From: Bog-473 sp963783245
GTDB taxonomy: Bacteria > Actinomycetota > Acidimicrobiia > Acidimicrobiales > RAAP-2
DNA: 64,000 nucleotides
Assembly (NCBI GenBank): GCA_963783245.1
Contig: CAWAMS010000002.1
Coordinates: 930,001 to 994,000 of the forward strand
Direction of reading: 5' to 3'
Shown here: piece after piece, positions 38,893-46,128 of the stretch
Layout: every line of letters begins with the position of its first letter
Position numbering within the stretch: position 1 is the first letter of the stretch
Notes under the pieces: model-generated
Told to the model about the DNA's origin: nothing
Databases searched by the model: none
The model's input: the letters and a program-made list of their open reading frames with translations, nothing else
Program-made: the position numbers and the translations under genes

Positions 38893-40490
38893 TCGCAGTA
38901 GTCCCCGTCGGCACCGTTGACGTTGTCGCCGTACTGGACGATCTGCACCGGCCCGGTCGGGAGCTGTTCCTTGGTCTGCCAGGTCGGAACGGTGGCGCAC
39001 GTCGCGGGGCCGCTGGGCGGAGTGAGCCAGTTGGCCATCCAGTAGGGAACCGCCGGCTGGTAGCTGCCGACGATGGAATTCCACGTACCGGGACTGGCGT
39101 AGACGCCCACGTCGGGGATGCCCTCGGTGTTGTGGAGGGCGGCGATGGCACCTGCCACCGTCTGGGCATTGAGCGTCGTCGACGAGGTCCAGTACAGGCC
39201 GGCCCCCTCCACGTCGAGCCACCAGGCGACGTTCGTGTTGACGCCCGCTGCCTGCGCATCGTGGAACGCCTGCATGCCGGCTGCGAGGCCCTGTTGGAAG
39301 CAGGCCGTCGGAGTGGAGCACAGACCGACGTTGGTCAGGAAGGTGTAGAGATTGAGCCCGGCCCCGGCCCACCTCGCCTCGGCGCCGAGGCAGGGATTGG
39401 GGAACCCGCCCGCCGAGCCGTCGACCTCGACGACGCTGATGGTGTGGTCCCCGGGAGGGAGGCCTGTCGTGCACGTCGGCGCATTCATGTTGAACGTGCT
39501 CACGTCGTAGCCGAAGGAGCCCGACGGGTACGCGGCCCCGACGAAGGTGCCGTTGCCGGTGGCCCGCACCATTCCCACAATGGGTGAGCCGATCTGTGCC
39601 GGGGCGGAGCCGTAGTAGCTCGCCTGCCCGAATGCCGAGACCTCGCCCTTTATGTCGCTGAACCAATACCCGGTGTCGCCCGGTGTCGTCGCTGCGGCGG
39701 TGATGGGGGCGTTGAGCGGCACCCCGCCGAGTGATCCGTAGAACGGAGCGGATCCGAATGTGAAGGTCCCACCGTCGGATGCCACGAGCACGTAGCCGGC
39801 GCCCTTGGGGCCGGCGATCATGCCGATGATCGGCTTGTTCAGTGTGATGGCCCCGGTCGATCCGTAGAAGTTGGCGTCGCCGAAGGTGAAGATGCCACCG
39901 TCGGAGGCGACCAACCAGTAGCCGCGACCGTCGGGCGTCGCCGCCATGCCGACGATCGGCTTGTTGAGCCTGATGGCACCCGTCGAGCCGTAGAAGTTGG
40001 CGTCGCCGAAGGTGAAGACCCCGCCGTCGGAGGCGACGAGCCAGTACCCGCCGCCGTCGGGGGTGGGGGTCATCCCGACGATCGGCTTGTTCAGCCTGAT
40101 GGCCCCCGTCGACCCGAAGAAATTGGCGTCGCCGAAACTGAAGACCCCGCCGTCCGAAGCCACGAGCCAGTAGCCGGCATCATCGGGCGTCGCCGCCATG
40201 CCGACGACGGGCTTCTGCAGGACGAGGTTGCCCGCCGAGCCGTAGAACGGCGCACCGCCGAAGCTGAAGACGCCGCCGTTGGCCGACGCCAACCAGTACG
40301 CGGGCACCGACGTGGTGGCGTTCGCATCGGGTGTGGACGCCGGCGCAGGCCCGGTCGACGTGGTCGACGTGGTCGACGTGGTCGACGTGTCCCCCGAAGC
40401 CGTGCCGGTCGCGATCAACGCGGATGGAACGACGACCGCGAAGGCGGCGAACGCAACGATGGCAATGCGTCGGGCCTTGCGTAAGAGCAT
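38848..40490 (-). CDS. secreted repeat protein with DUF1906 (GH25-like fold) domain (3' end unresolved)
   Basis: About 545 aa. Signal peptide (RIAIVAFAAFAVVVPSALIA), a Thr/Ser linker (TSTTSTTSTTST), about seven WLVASDGGIFTFGDANFYGS-type repeats, then a C-terminal domain starting SFGYDVSTFNMNAP. That domain has WWLDVEGAGLYW with the paired acidic residues, DVGVYASPGTWNSIVG and PYWMANWL, resembling the DUF1906/Rv2525c glycoside-hydrolase-like family. The ATG at 40490 overlaps the stop of the DAHP synthase gene (TGATG). The frame runs on past 38848 to 38253 antisense to the phosphatase; the end is provisional. Probably a cell-wall-active or wall-associated protein. Confidence 0.82.
39600..40290 (-). 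repeat. tandem WLVASDGGxFxFGDANFYGS repeats
   Basis: About seven units of roughly 90 bases encode YWLVASDGG(V/I)F(S/T)FGDANFYGSTGAIRLNKPIVGMAATPDG. The middle copies are nearly identical in DNA and outer copies diverge, ending in YWFSDIKGEVSAFGQA. Same repeat family as at 7.0-7.7 kb. Confidence 0.9.
40353..40388 (-). repeat. 9-bp tandem repeat encoding the Thr/Ser linker
   Basis: GGTCGACGT occurs four times in exact tandem on the plus strand; the minus strand reads Thr-Ser-Thr units. The in-frame period suggests linker length can vary. Confidence 0.92.
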
Positions 40491-41848
40491 CAGGTCCGGA
40501 GGAATTCCGCAACGCGGAAGGCGAGGTCGAGGGACTGTCGTGCGTTGAGCCGGGGATCGCAGGTGGTGGTGTACCGGGCCCCGAGGTCGCCCTCGAAGAT
40601 CTCTTCGGCTCCGCCGAGACATTCGGTCACGTCATCACCGGTGAGCTCCACGTGGACCCCGCCCGGCCAGCTCCCCGCTGCACGATGCACGGCGAAGAAG
40701 GAACGCAGTTCCGAGAGGATGTCGTCGAAGCGGCGTGTCTTGCGACCGCCTTCGCTGGTGAACGTATTGCCGTGCATCGGGTCACAGACCCAGACCACGG
40801 GATGGCCGGCCTCCGTGACCGCCTTGATCAGTGCGGGGAGGTGCTCTTCGATCCTGTCGGCTCCGAACCGTGTGATCAACGTCAGGCGACCCGGTGTGCG
40901 CTCGGGGTTCAGCCGATCGCACACGGCCACCGTGTTCTCGGGCGAAGAGCTCGGTCCGATTTTGCATCCGACCGGGTTGCACACGCCCGAAAGGAACTCG
41001 AGATGGGCACCGTCCAGTTGACGGGTGCGATCGCCCACCCACACCATGTGGGCGGAGCAGTCGAACCAGTCACCCGTCAGCGAGTCCATCCGGGTCAGGC
41101 ATTCCTCATAGGGGAGGATCAGTGCCTCGTGGCTCGTCCAGAAGTCGACTTGGTGCAGCCCCTCTTCGGCGCCCAGGTCGATGCCACATGCCGCCATGAA
41201 GCGGAGGGCCCGGTCGATCTCCGATGCGACGCGCTCGTAGCGCAACCCCTCGGTGGAAGTCGCCACGAATTGCTGGTTCCACAAGTGGACCTGGGAGAGG
41301 TCGGCGAAGCCGCCCTTGGTGAAGGCACGCAGGAGGTTGAGGGTGGAGGCGGACTGCTGGTACGCCGCCACGAGACGCGACGGGTCGGGGCGCCTCGCCT
41401 CGTCGTCGAACGCCTCGTCGTTGACCATGTGCCCACGGAACGAATCGAGCTCGGTATCGCCGATGCGCTCGGTCGGCGCCGAGCGCGGCTTGGCGAACTG
41501 GCCCGCGATGCGTCCGACTTTGACCACCGGTACGCCCGCCGCGTAGGTCAGCGCGACCGCCATCTGCAAGATGATCTTCAACTTGTCGCGGATGGAGTCG
41601 GCCGTGAAGTCGGCGAATGACTCGGCACAGTCACCCGCCTGGAGGAGGAACGCCCGGCCGTTCGCGACGTCAGCCAACTGGGAAGTCAAGCGCCGGGCCT
41701 CACCGGCGAACACAAGCGGCGGAAGGGTGGAGAGCTGGGCCTCGGCCTTCTTGAGCGCTTCGGCGTCAGGCCACTCCGGTTGTTGTGCCGCCGGGAACCG
41801 ACGCCATGACGCCGCGCTCCACGCGGAGGTTCCCTGATCGATCGCCAT
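40490..41848 (-). CDS. aroG: class II 3-deoxy-7-phosphoheptulonate (DAHP) synthase
   Basis: First enzyme of the shikimate pathway, joining PEP and erythrose 4-phosphate. The 452-aa plant/actinobacterial type II enzyme shows AFLLQAGDCAESF, VVKVGRIAGQFAKPRS, HLWNQQFV, SAHMVWVGDRTRQLDGAHLE, GCKIGPSSSPE, VVWVCDPMHGNT and YTTTCDPRLNA. ATG at 41848 is preceded by TAACCT 6 nt upstream, with no Shine-Dalgarno, so it looks leaderless. Its stop overlaps the secreted DUF1906 gene, an odd functional pairing. Confidence 0.96.
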   Translation of the reverse strand: MAIDQGTSAWSAASWRRFPAAQQPEWPDAEALKKAEAQLSTLPPLVFAGEARRLTSQLADVANGRAFLLQAGDCAESFADFTADSIRDKLKIILQMAVALTYAAGVPVVKVGRIAGQFAKPRSAPTERIGDTELDSFRGHMVNDEAFDDEARRPDPSRLVAAYQQSASTLNLLRAFTKGGFADLSQVHLWNQQFVATSTEGLRYERVASEIDRALRFMAACGIDLGAEEGLHQVDFWTSHEALILPYEECLTRMDSLTGDWFDCSAHMVWVGDRTRQLDGAHLEFLSGVCNPVGCKIGPSSSPENTVAVCDRLNPERTPGRLTLITRFGADRIEEHLPALIKAVTEAGHPVVWVCDPMHGNTFTSEGGRKTRRFDDILSELRSFFAVHRAAGSWPGGVHVELTGDDVTECLGGAEEIFEGDLGARYTTTCDPRLNARQSLDLAFRVAEFLRT

Positions 41849-41854
41849 CGCACA

Positions 41855-41872
41855 AGGTTAACGCCGTAGGAT
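41855..41872. promoter_or_regulatory. overlapping divergent -10 elements for aroG and the nadD side
   Basis: On the minus strand TAACCT (41855-41860) lies 6 nt from the aroG ATG. On the plus strand TAGGAT (41867-41872) lies 8 nt from the ATG at 41881. Only 32 bases separate the two starts, so the polymerase sites would overlap and could exclude each other. Confidence 0.45.
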
Positions 41873-41880
41873 CGCCCCTC

Positions 41881-41982
41881 ATGGCCATCTCCCGATTTGC
41901 CGTGCCGAGCGCCGGTGCTGCATCCCCCGCTGCAGCAGGCGGTTATTCCGACCTCCTCCTGGCAGAGCTTGCCGGCATCTAG
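41881..41982 (+). CDS. possible 33-aa leader ORF upstream of nadD
   Basis: ATG at 41881 sits at a leaderless-type distance from TAGGAT and opens MAISRFAVPSAGAASP..., ending LLLAELAGI with TAG at 41980-41982, four bases before the nadD GTG. It may be a leader peptide, or an N-terminal NadD extension split by a frameshift. The protein is Ala-rich and matches nothing I know. Confidence 0.3.
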   Translation: MAISRFAVPSAGAASPAAAGGYSDLLLAELAGI

Positions 41983-41986
41983 GGCG

Positions 41987-42667
41987 GTGCAGCGGTCCGA
42001 AAGGATCGGAATTTTCGGAGGGACGTTCGACCCGCCCCATTTCGGCCACGTCGCAGCCCTGCGCGCCGTGCAGGATGACCTCTCCCTCGATCGACTCCTG
42101 CTCGTGGTGGCGAACGATCCCTGGCAGAAGTCGACCACCCGCTCCATCACCCCGGCCGAGGACCGCTTTGCCATGGCCCAGGCCATGGCCCAGGCCTTGT
42201 CGGAGGCCATTCCCGGGGTGGAGGCGAGTCGGATGGAGATTGACCGGGGTGGCCCGAGTTACACGGTCACCACCGTTGAGGCGCTCCGGGCCGAGGCCGC
42301 CGCGTCGGGGGAGGCCCCGCCTGAGATCTATCTCGTCGTGGGGGCGGATCTCGTGCCTGACCTGGGAACATGGGAGAGGTCGGAGGATTTGCGGCAGCTG
42401 GTCACCCTGGCCGTCGTGTCCCGTCCACCCCTGCTGCCCGCAGCGGCGGCGTCGGCGCAGGACCAGCCGGCTCCGCCGACAGCGCCGGCACCGCCGTCAT
42501 CCGTCGCGCCCGGCTGGCGGGTTGAGCGGGTCGACGGCCCCATGGTCGACGTCTCCAGCTCGGCCGTGCGGGACCTGCTGGAAAGGGGTGCTCCGATCGA
42601 CGGTGTCGTGCCGCCTGAAGTGGTGCATTGCATTCGCCGCCGCAATCTGTACGCTGTCGGCAGATGA
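41987..42667 (+). CDS. nadD: nicotinate-nucleotide adenylyltransferase
   Basis: NAD synthesis enzyme of 226 aa. The nucleotidyl-transferase motif IGIFGGTFDPPHFGHV is at the N-terminus, VVANDPWQKS and YLVVGADLVPDLGTW follow, and the ISSTxxR-like motif reads VSSSAVRDLLERG near the end. An Ala/Pro-rich insert (AAAASAQDQPAPPTAPAPP) sits before the last part. GTG at 41987 follows AGGG; a longer open frame extends upstream to 41897. The stop overlaps the next ATG (ATGA). Confidence 0.92.
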   Translation: MQRSERIGIFGGTFDPPHFGHVAALRAVQDDLSLDRLLLVVANDPWQKSTTRSITPAEDRFAMAQAMAQALSEAIPGVEASRMEIDRGGPSYTVTTVEALRAEAAASGEAPPEIYLVVGADLVPDLGTWERSEDLRQLVTLAVVSRPPLLPAAAASAQDQPAPPTAPAPPSSVAPGWRVERVDGPMVDVSSSAVRDLLERGAPIDGVVPPEVVHCIRRRNLYAVGR

Positions 42668-42888
42668 GCGCCCTGCCGGCCGAGATCACCGAGGCATCAC
42701 CCGCTCCCACCCTCACGCGTCCCGCATCCACCCCGGAGGAAGCCCCTGCCGCCGCCAAACGAAGGGCCGAGCGGCGGGCCGAGGAAGCGCTCGCACGTGC
42801 CGACCGCCGCAAGTGGGCCGCGTTCTGCATCGCGATCTTCGTGTGCTTCTTCGGCCTTACCGTGGCAATTCTGGACGTGCTCCATTGA
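42664..42888 (+). CDS. small single-span membrane protein (unidentified)
   Basis: 74 aa. An Ala/Pro-rich N-terminus is followed by a charged helix (KRRAERRAEEALARADRRKW) and one C-terminal membrane segment (AAFCIAIFVCFFGLTVAILDVL). It overlaps nadD upstream (ATGA) and rsfS downstream (TTGA), so it is translationally locked between two housekeeping genes. Orientation is probably N-in. I do not recognise the family. Confidence 0.7.
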   Translation: MSALPAEITEASPAPTLTRPASTPEEAPAAAKRRAERRAEEALARADRRKWAAFCIAIFVCFFGLTVAILDVLH

Positions 42889-43274
42889 GCCCAGGGTTGG
42901 ACGTGCACGTCCACCTTCCGCCGGCCGCGGCCACCGCAGCGGAAGCAGCCGACGCAAAGCTCGGGCAGGACACGGTGGTCCTGGCTATGACGGAGCTCTT
43001 CGGGGTTGTCGACGCGTTCGTCATCACCAGCGCGGCGAACACCCGCCATGTGCGGACGTTGGTCGAAGAGATCGAGCGGAGCGTCAAGGAGTTCCATCAG
43101 CTGGCACCTGTGCGCGTCGAGGGTCTCCAAGATGCGACGTGGGTCCTCATGGACTACGGCGATTTCATCGTGCACGTCTTTCTTCAGGAGACGCGGGACT
43201 ACTACGACATCGAGCATCTCTGGTCCGGCGCCCCGCGCGTGGAATGGCGCGCCGCGGCCAAGCACGTCGGGTAG
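42885..43274 (+). CDS. rsfS: ribosomal silencing factor RsfS
   Basis: Binds ribosomal protein L14 and blocks subunit joining when nutrients are short. The core ALAMTELFGVVDAFVITSA-like segment reads VVLAMTELFGVVDAFVITSA, followed by ANTRHVRTLVEEIE, VEGLQDATWVLMDYGDFIVH and the C-terminal YYDIEHLWSGAP. The first possible start is TTG at 42885, which overlaps the upstream stop; GTG at 42903 is an alternative. About 129 aa. The nadD-rsfS linkage is conserved in many bacteria. Convergent with the GerMN gene, 27 bases away. Confidence 0.93.
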   Translation: MSPGLDVHVHLPPAAATAAEAADAKLGQDTVVLAMTELFGVVDAFVITSAANTRHVRTLVEEIERSVKEFHQLAPVRVEGLQDATWVLMDYGDFIVHVFLQETRDYYDIEHLWSGAPRVEWRAAAKHVG

Positions 43275-43301
43275 GACGTCAGGGCGCCGCGTGCACGGCA
43301 C

Positions 43302-43892
43302 TCACAATGTGCCGTTCAGGGCGTATTGCGAAAGGTAGACGGGTCCGGTCACCGGGGTGCCGTTGCCCAATGGGACGGGGATGTTCAGTCCACCGATCTG
43401 GAAGACCACGCCGGTGGTCGGGCTGGTCTCGGCCACCACGGTGAAGACCACTTGCGACACCGCGAGCTCGGTGTCCGCAGCCGGGATCTGGGCGAACGCC
43501 TCGTTGAAGTTCACCGTTGCGATGTCTGGTGATTTCGAGACCGTGGCCGAGAGTATTTGCACATTGTTGGGAATGGCGGTCTTGATCCCGGCCCTCGTCT
43601 CCTTCTGGATCGGCCCCTGGAGGAGAATGGCGACGACGGTCTTCAGCGGCGCCGGGAACGCCGCCACCCGGGACTCGCCGACCAGCCGGCGGTTCGGCCC
43701 GACCAGATAGATCTTGACCGGCACCGACGACTGCGGCGTCGTGGTCGTTGTCGGCAGGTTGGGACTCAGGAGATCGAACGGGACCCGGCTCGGGGGGATC
43801 GCGCTCGGCACGTTCTGGGTCGGAATGGCGCAGCCGGCCGCGGCGAGCCCGGCAATCAGCACGGCGACGATGACGCGTAGGCGGGTCACCAC
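43302..43892 (-). CDS. GerMN-domain lipoprotein (LpqB-like, short)
   Basis: 196 aa. The signal sequence ends in lipobox LAAAGC, and a Thr/Pro linker (PTTTTTPQSS) precedes a GerMN domain (VKIYLVGPNRRLV, VVAILLQGP, TVNFNEAFAQIP). It lies directly after the sensor kinase gene and overlaps it by 7 bases, exactly where lpqB stands in actinobacterial mtrA-mtrB-lpqB. Typical LpqB is about three times longer with a C-terminal beta-propeller, absent here. A role in modulating the kinase is inferred from context. Confidence 0.85.
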   Translation of the reverse strand: MVTRLRVIVAVLIAGLAAAGCAIPTQNVPSAIPPSRVPFDLLSPNLPTTTTTPQSSVPVKIYLVGPNRRLVGESRVAAFPAPLKTVVAILLQGPIQKETRAGIKTAIPNNVQILSATVSKSPDIATVNFNEAFAQIPAADTELAVSQVVFTVVAETSPTTGVVFQIGGLNIPVPLGNGTPVTGPVYLSQYALNGTL

Positions 43893-45439
43893 ACCGGTCC
43901 CTCGTCGCCTTCGAGGACGGGGAGGCTGATGACGAAGCGAGCGCCGCCGGTCGGCGAGGATTCGACCCAGGTCTCTCCGTTCATGAGCCGCACGTGCTCC
44001 GCCACCAGGGCGAGGCCCAATCCGGTCCCGGACCCGGCACCCCGTCTTCCCGCGGCCGATCCCCGGTAGAAGCGATCGAACACCTTGGTCCGCTCGACGG
44101 CACTGATACCCGGGCCGGCGTCCTCTACGGCGATCTCGACGGCGGCGTGGGTTCCGTTCTGCTCGTGCCCCGCCTTCTCCGCCTTGTTCCGTCGCTCGCC
44201 CCGATCGCCCCGCTCGCCCCGATCCTCATCTCCCTCCCGGCCAACGGCACCGTTCGCCGGCGCCCCAGGAACTCCGTCCGACCCGACGGTCGTGACCGAG
44301 ATCACCGTGGCGCCGCCGCCGTAGTTCGCCGCGTTCTCCAAAAGGTTGGCCATGACGCGCTCGAAGCGGCGTTTGTCGACGCCGACGTGGACTGACTCCA
44401 CGTCGGGCCCGATCACGATTTCGGGGGTGGATCCCGTTTCGCCGAGGCTGCGGACCCCCGCCTCGACGGCCCGCTCCACCAATTCGCTGACGTTGACCTC
44501 CTCGAGGAAGACGTCGGCCGAGCCGGCATCGGCCCGGGACATCTCCAGCAAGTCGACGACCATGCGCTGGAACCGGCGCAGGTCGTCTCCCAGGAGTTGG
44601 AGGGCGCGTTGGGCGCGTGGGGGCAGCTCGTCGCAGTCCGTCTCGAGCACTTCCAGCGACGCCGACAGCGTGGTGAGGGGTGAGCGGAGCTCGTGGCTGA
44701 CGTCGGAATTGAAGCGGGCCTCGCGCTGGATACGGGCCTGCAACTGGTCCACCATCGTGTTGAAGGAGCTCGTCAGGCCCACGAGGTCCGGATCGGCTGC
44801 CTCTGCCTCCAATCGGGTGTCGAGGCGCCCGCCCGCGATGGCGACGGCAGCGCGGGAGACGGCGGACAGAGGGCGCAGCGCCCGTCGACTGGCGAAGCGA
44901 CCGAGTGTGAGGCCGAGCAGCGTCGTCACGAAGCCCGTCACCACCAGGGTGAGTCCGATCACCCGCAGGGTGTGGGCGAGGTCCGCCAGAGAGAACACCT
45001 CAAAATAGATGGCATTGACCGAGGGAATGGGTACCCCGACGACGATCTGTGGTTGGTGACCGTGGCCCCTGGAGATGTACGTCTGCGTGGCCGCGCCTCC
45101 CGCGCGGACCACATCTTTCAACTCGGCGGGGAGAGACGACTCCCTGACACTGACGGGAAGGGGGGAGGATGGGTAATAGGTCTGGGAATTGAGAACGAGG
45201 ATCGAATTGGAGCCGGACGTGCTGTCCAGCGAGGACAGGAGGGAGGGGTAGGTCTTGGTTCCGCCGGCGAGGTCGGTGCGGACGACGAGCGCGTTGGCGA
45301 ACGCCTGGTTCTGGGCGGCAGATTCCCTTTCGGCCAACAGGAAATGCCGGGTGGTGAAGTACGACAGCCCGCCCATACTGACCGAGAGCACGAGAGCCGC
45401 CAGCCCGAAGATGGCCGTGATGCGGGCCCCGATCCCCAT
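43886..45439 (-). CDS. sensor histidine kinase, MtrB-like
   Basis: 517 aa. Two membrane segments (ITAIFGLAALVLSVSMGGLS near residue 10, IGLTLVVTGFVTTLLGLTLG near 165) flank an extracytoplasmic domain of about 125 residues. HAMP, then HisKA with His249 in SDVSHELRSP, N box LLENAANYG, G1 DAGPGIS and G2 GSGTGLGLALV follow. A charged low-complexity insert (EGDEDRGERGDRGERRNK) lies between the N and G1 boxes. The ATG abuts the response-regulator stop (TAAATG). Confidence 0.93.
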   Translation of the reverse strand: MGIGARITAIFGLAALVLSVSMGGLSYFTTRHFLLAERESAAQNQAFANALVVRTDLAGGTKTYPSLLSSLDSTSGSNSILVLNSQTYYPSSPLPVSVRESSLPAELKDVVRAGGAATQTYISRGHGHQPQIVVGVPIPSVNAIYFEVFSLADLAHTLRVIGLTLVVTGFVTTLLGLTLGRFASRRALRPLSAVSRAAVAIAGGRLDTRLEAEAADPDLVGLTSSFNTMVDQLQARIQREARFNSDVSHELRSPLTTLSASLEVLETDCDELPPRAQRALQLLGDDLRRFQRMVVDLLEMSRADAGSADVFLEEVNVSELVERAVEAGVRSLGETGSTPEIVIGPDVESVHVGVDKRRFERVMANLLENAANYGGGATVISVTTVGSDGVPGAPANGAVGREGDEDRGERGDRGERRNKAEKAGHEQNGTHAAVEIAVEDAGPGISAVERTKVFDRFYRGSAAGRRGAGSGTGLGLALVAEHVRLMNGETWVESSPTGGARFVISLPVLEGDEGPVW

Positions 45440-46123
45440 TTAGGGCACCAGCTTGTAGCCCATACCCCTCACGGTGAGAATGTGCTGAGGCAGTGCGGGG
45501 TCCGCCTCGACCTTGGTCCGCAGGCGCCTGATATGCACGTCGACCAGCCGACCGTCGCCGAAGTAGTCGTAACCCCAGACCCGGTCGAGCAACTGTTCGC
45601 GGCTCAGCACCTTGTTCGGGCTGGCGGCCAACTCGCACAGCAGGCGGAACTCGGTGCGGGTGCAATGCACCTCGGTCCCGTCGGCTTGTCGCAGGACGCC
45701 CTGTTCGGGCAGGAGCTGCATGGTGCCGAACGAGAGTGCGCCGGGGTCTTCCTCCGTGGGCCGCGCCCGACGCAGAAGCGCACGAATCCGCGCGGCCAGC
45801 TCCTTGGCCACGAGAGGCTTGGTCACGTAGTCGTCGGCGCCTGCCTCCAGCCCGGCCACGACGTCGTGGGTGTCGGCACGTGCCGTCACGATGATGATCG
45901 GCACGGCACTCTGGCGCCGAAGCGCCCGGCAGCACTCGAAGCCGTCCATGCCCGGCAACATGATGTCGATCAGGGCGACGTCGGTCGGCGACTCGGCGAA
46001 CAGTTCGAGGGCCTCCTCGCCGCTCGCCACGTCCTTCACCTCGTAGCCCTCTCCTTCGAGGGCCAGGCGCATGGACGACCGGATCCGTTCGTCGTCTTCG
46101 ACTACAAGAATGCGTCCGCTCAT
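45440..46123 (-). CDS. response regulator, OmpR/MtrA family
   Basis: 227 aa. The receiver domain has the acidic pair ED(D) near residue 10, phosphoacceptor Asp53 in LIDIMLPGMDG, Thr in IVTARAD and Lys in DDYVTKPL. The C-terminal winged helix (TRTEFRLLCELAASPNKVLS, VDVHIRRLRTKVE, GMGYKLVP) is of OmpR type. It is paired with the kinase immediately downstream and begins 5 bases after the binding-protein stop. In other actinobacteria MtrA controls cell-wall and division genes. Confidence 0.95.
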   Translation of the reverse strand: MSGRILVVEDDERIRSSMRLALEGEGYEVKDVASGEEALELFAESPTDVALIDIMLPGMDGFECCRALRRQSAVPIIIVTARADTHDVVAGLEAGADDYVTKPLVAKELAARIRALLRRARPTEEDPGALSFGTMQLLPEQGVLRQADGTEVHCTRTEFRLLCELAASPNKVLSREQLLDRVWGYDYFGDGRLVDVHIRRLRTKVEADPALPQHILTVRGMGYKLVP

Positions 46124-46128
46124 TCGAA

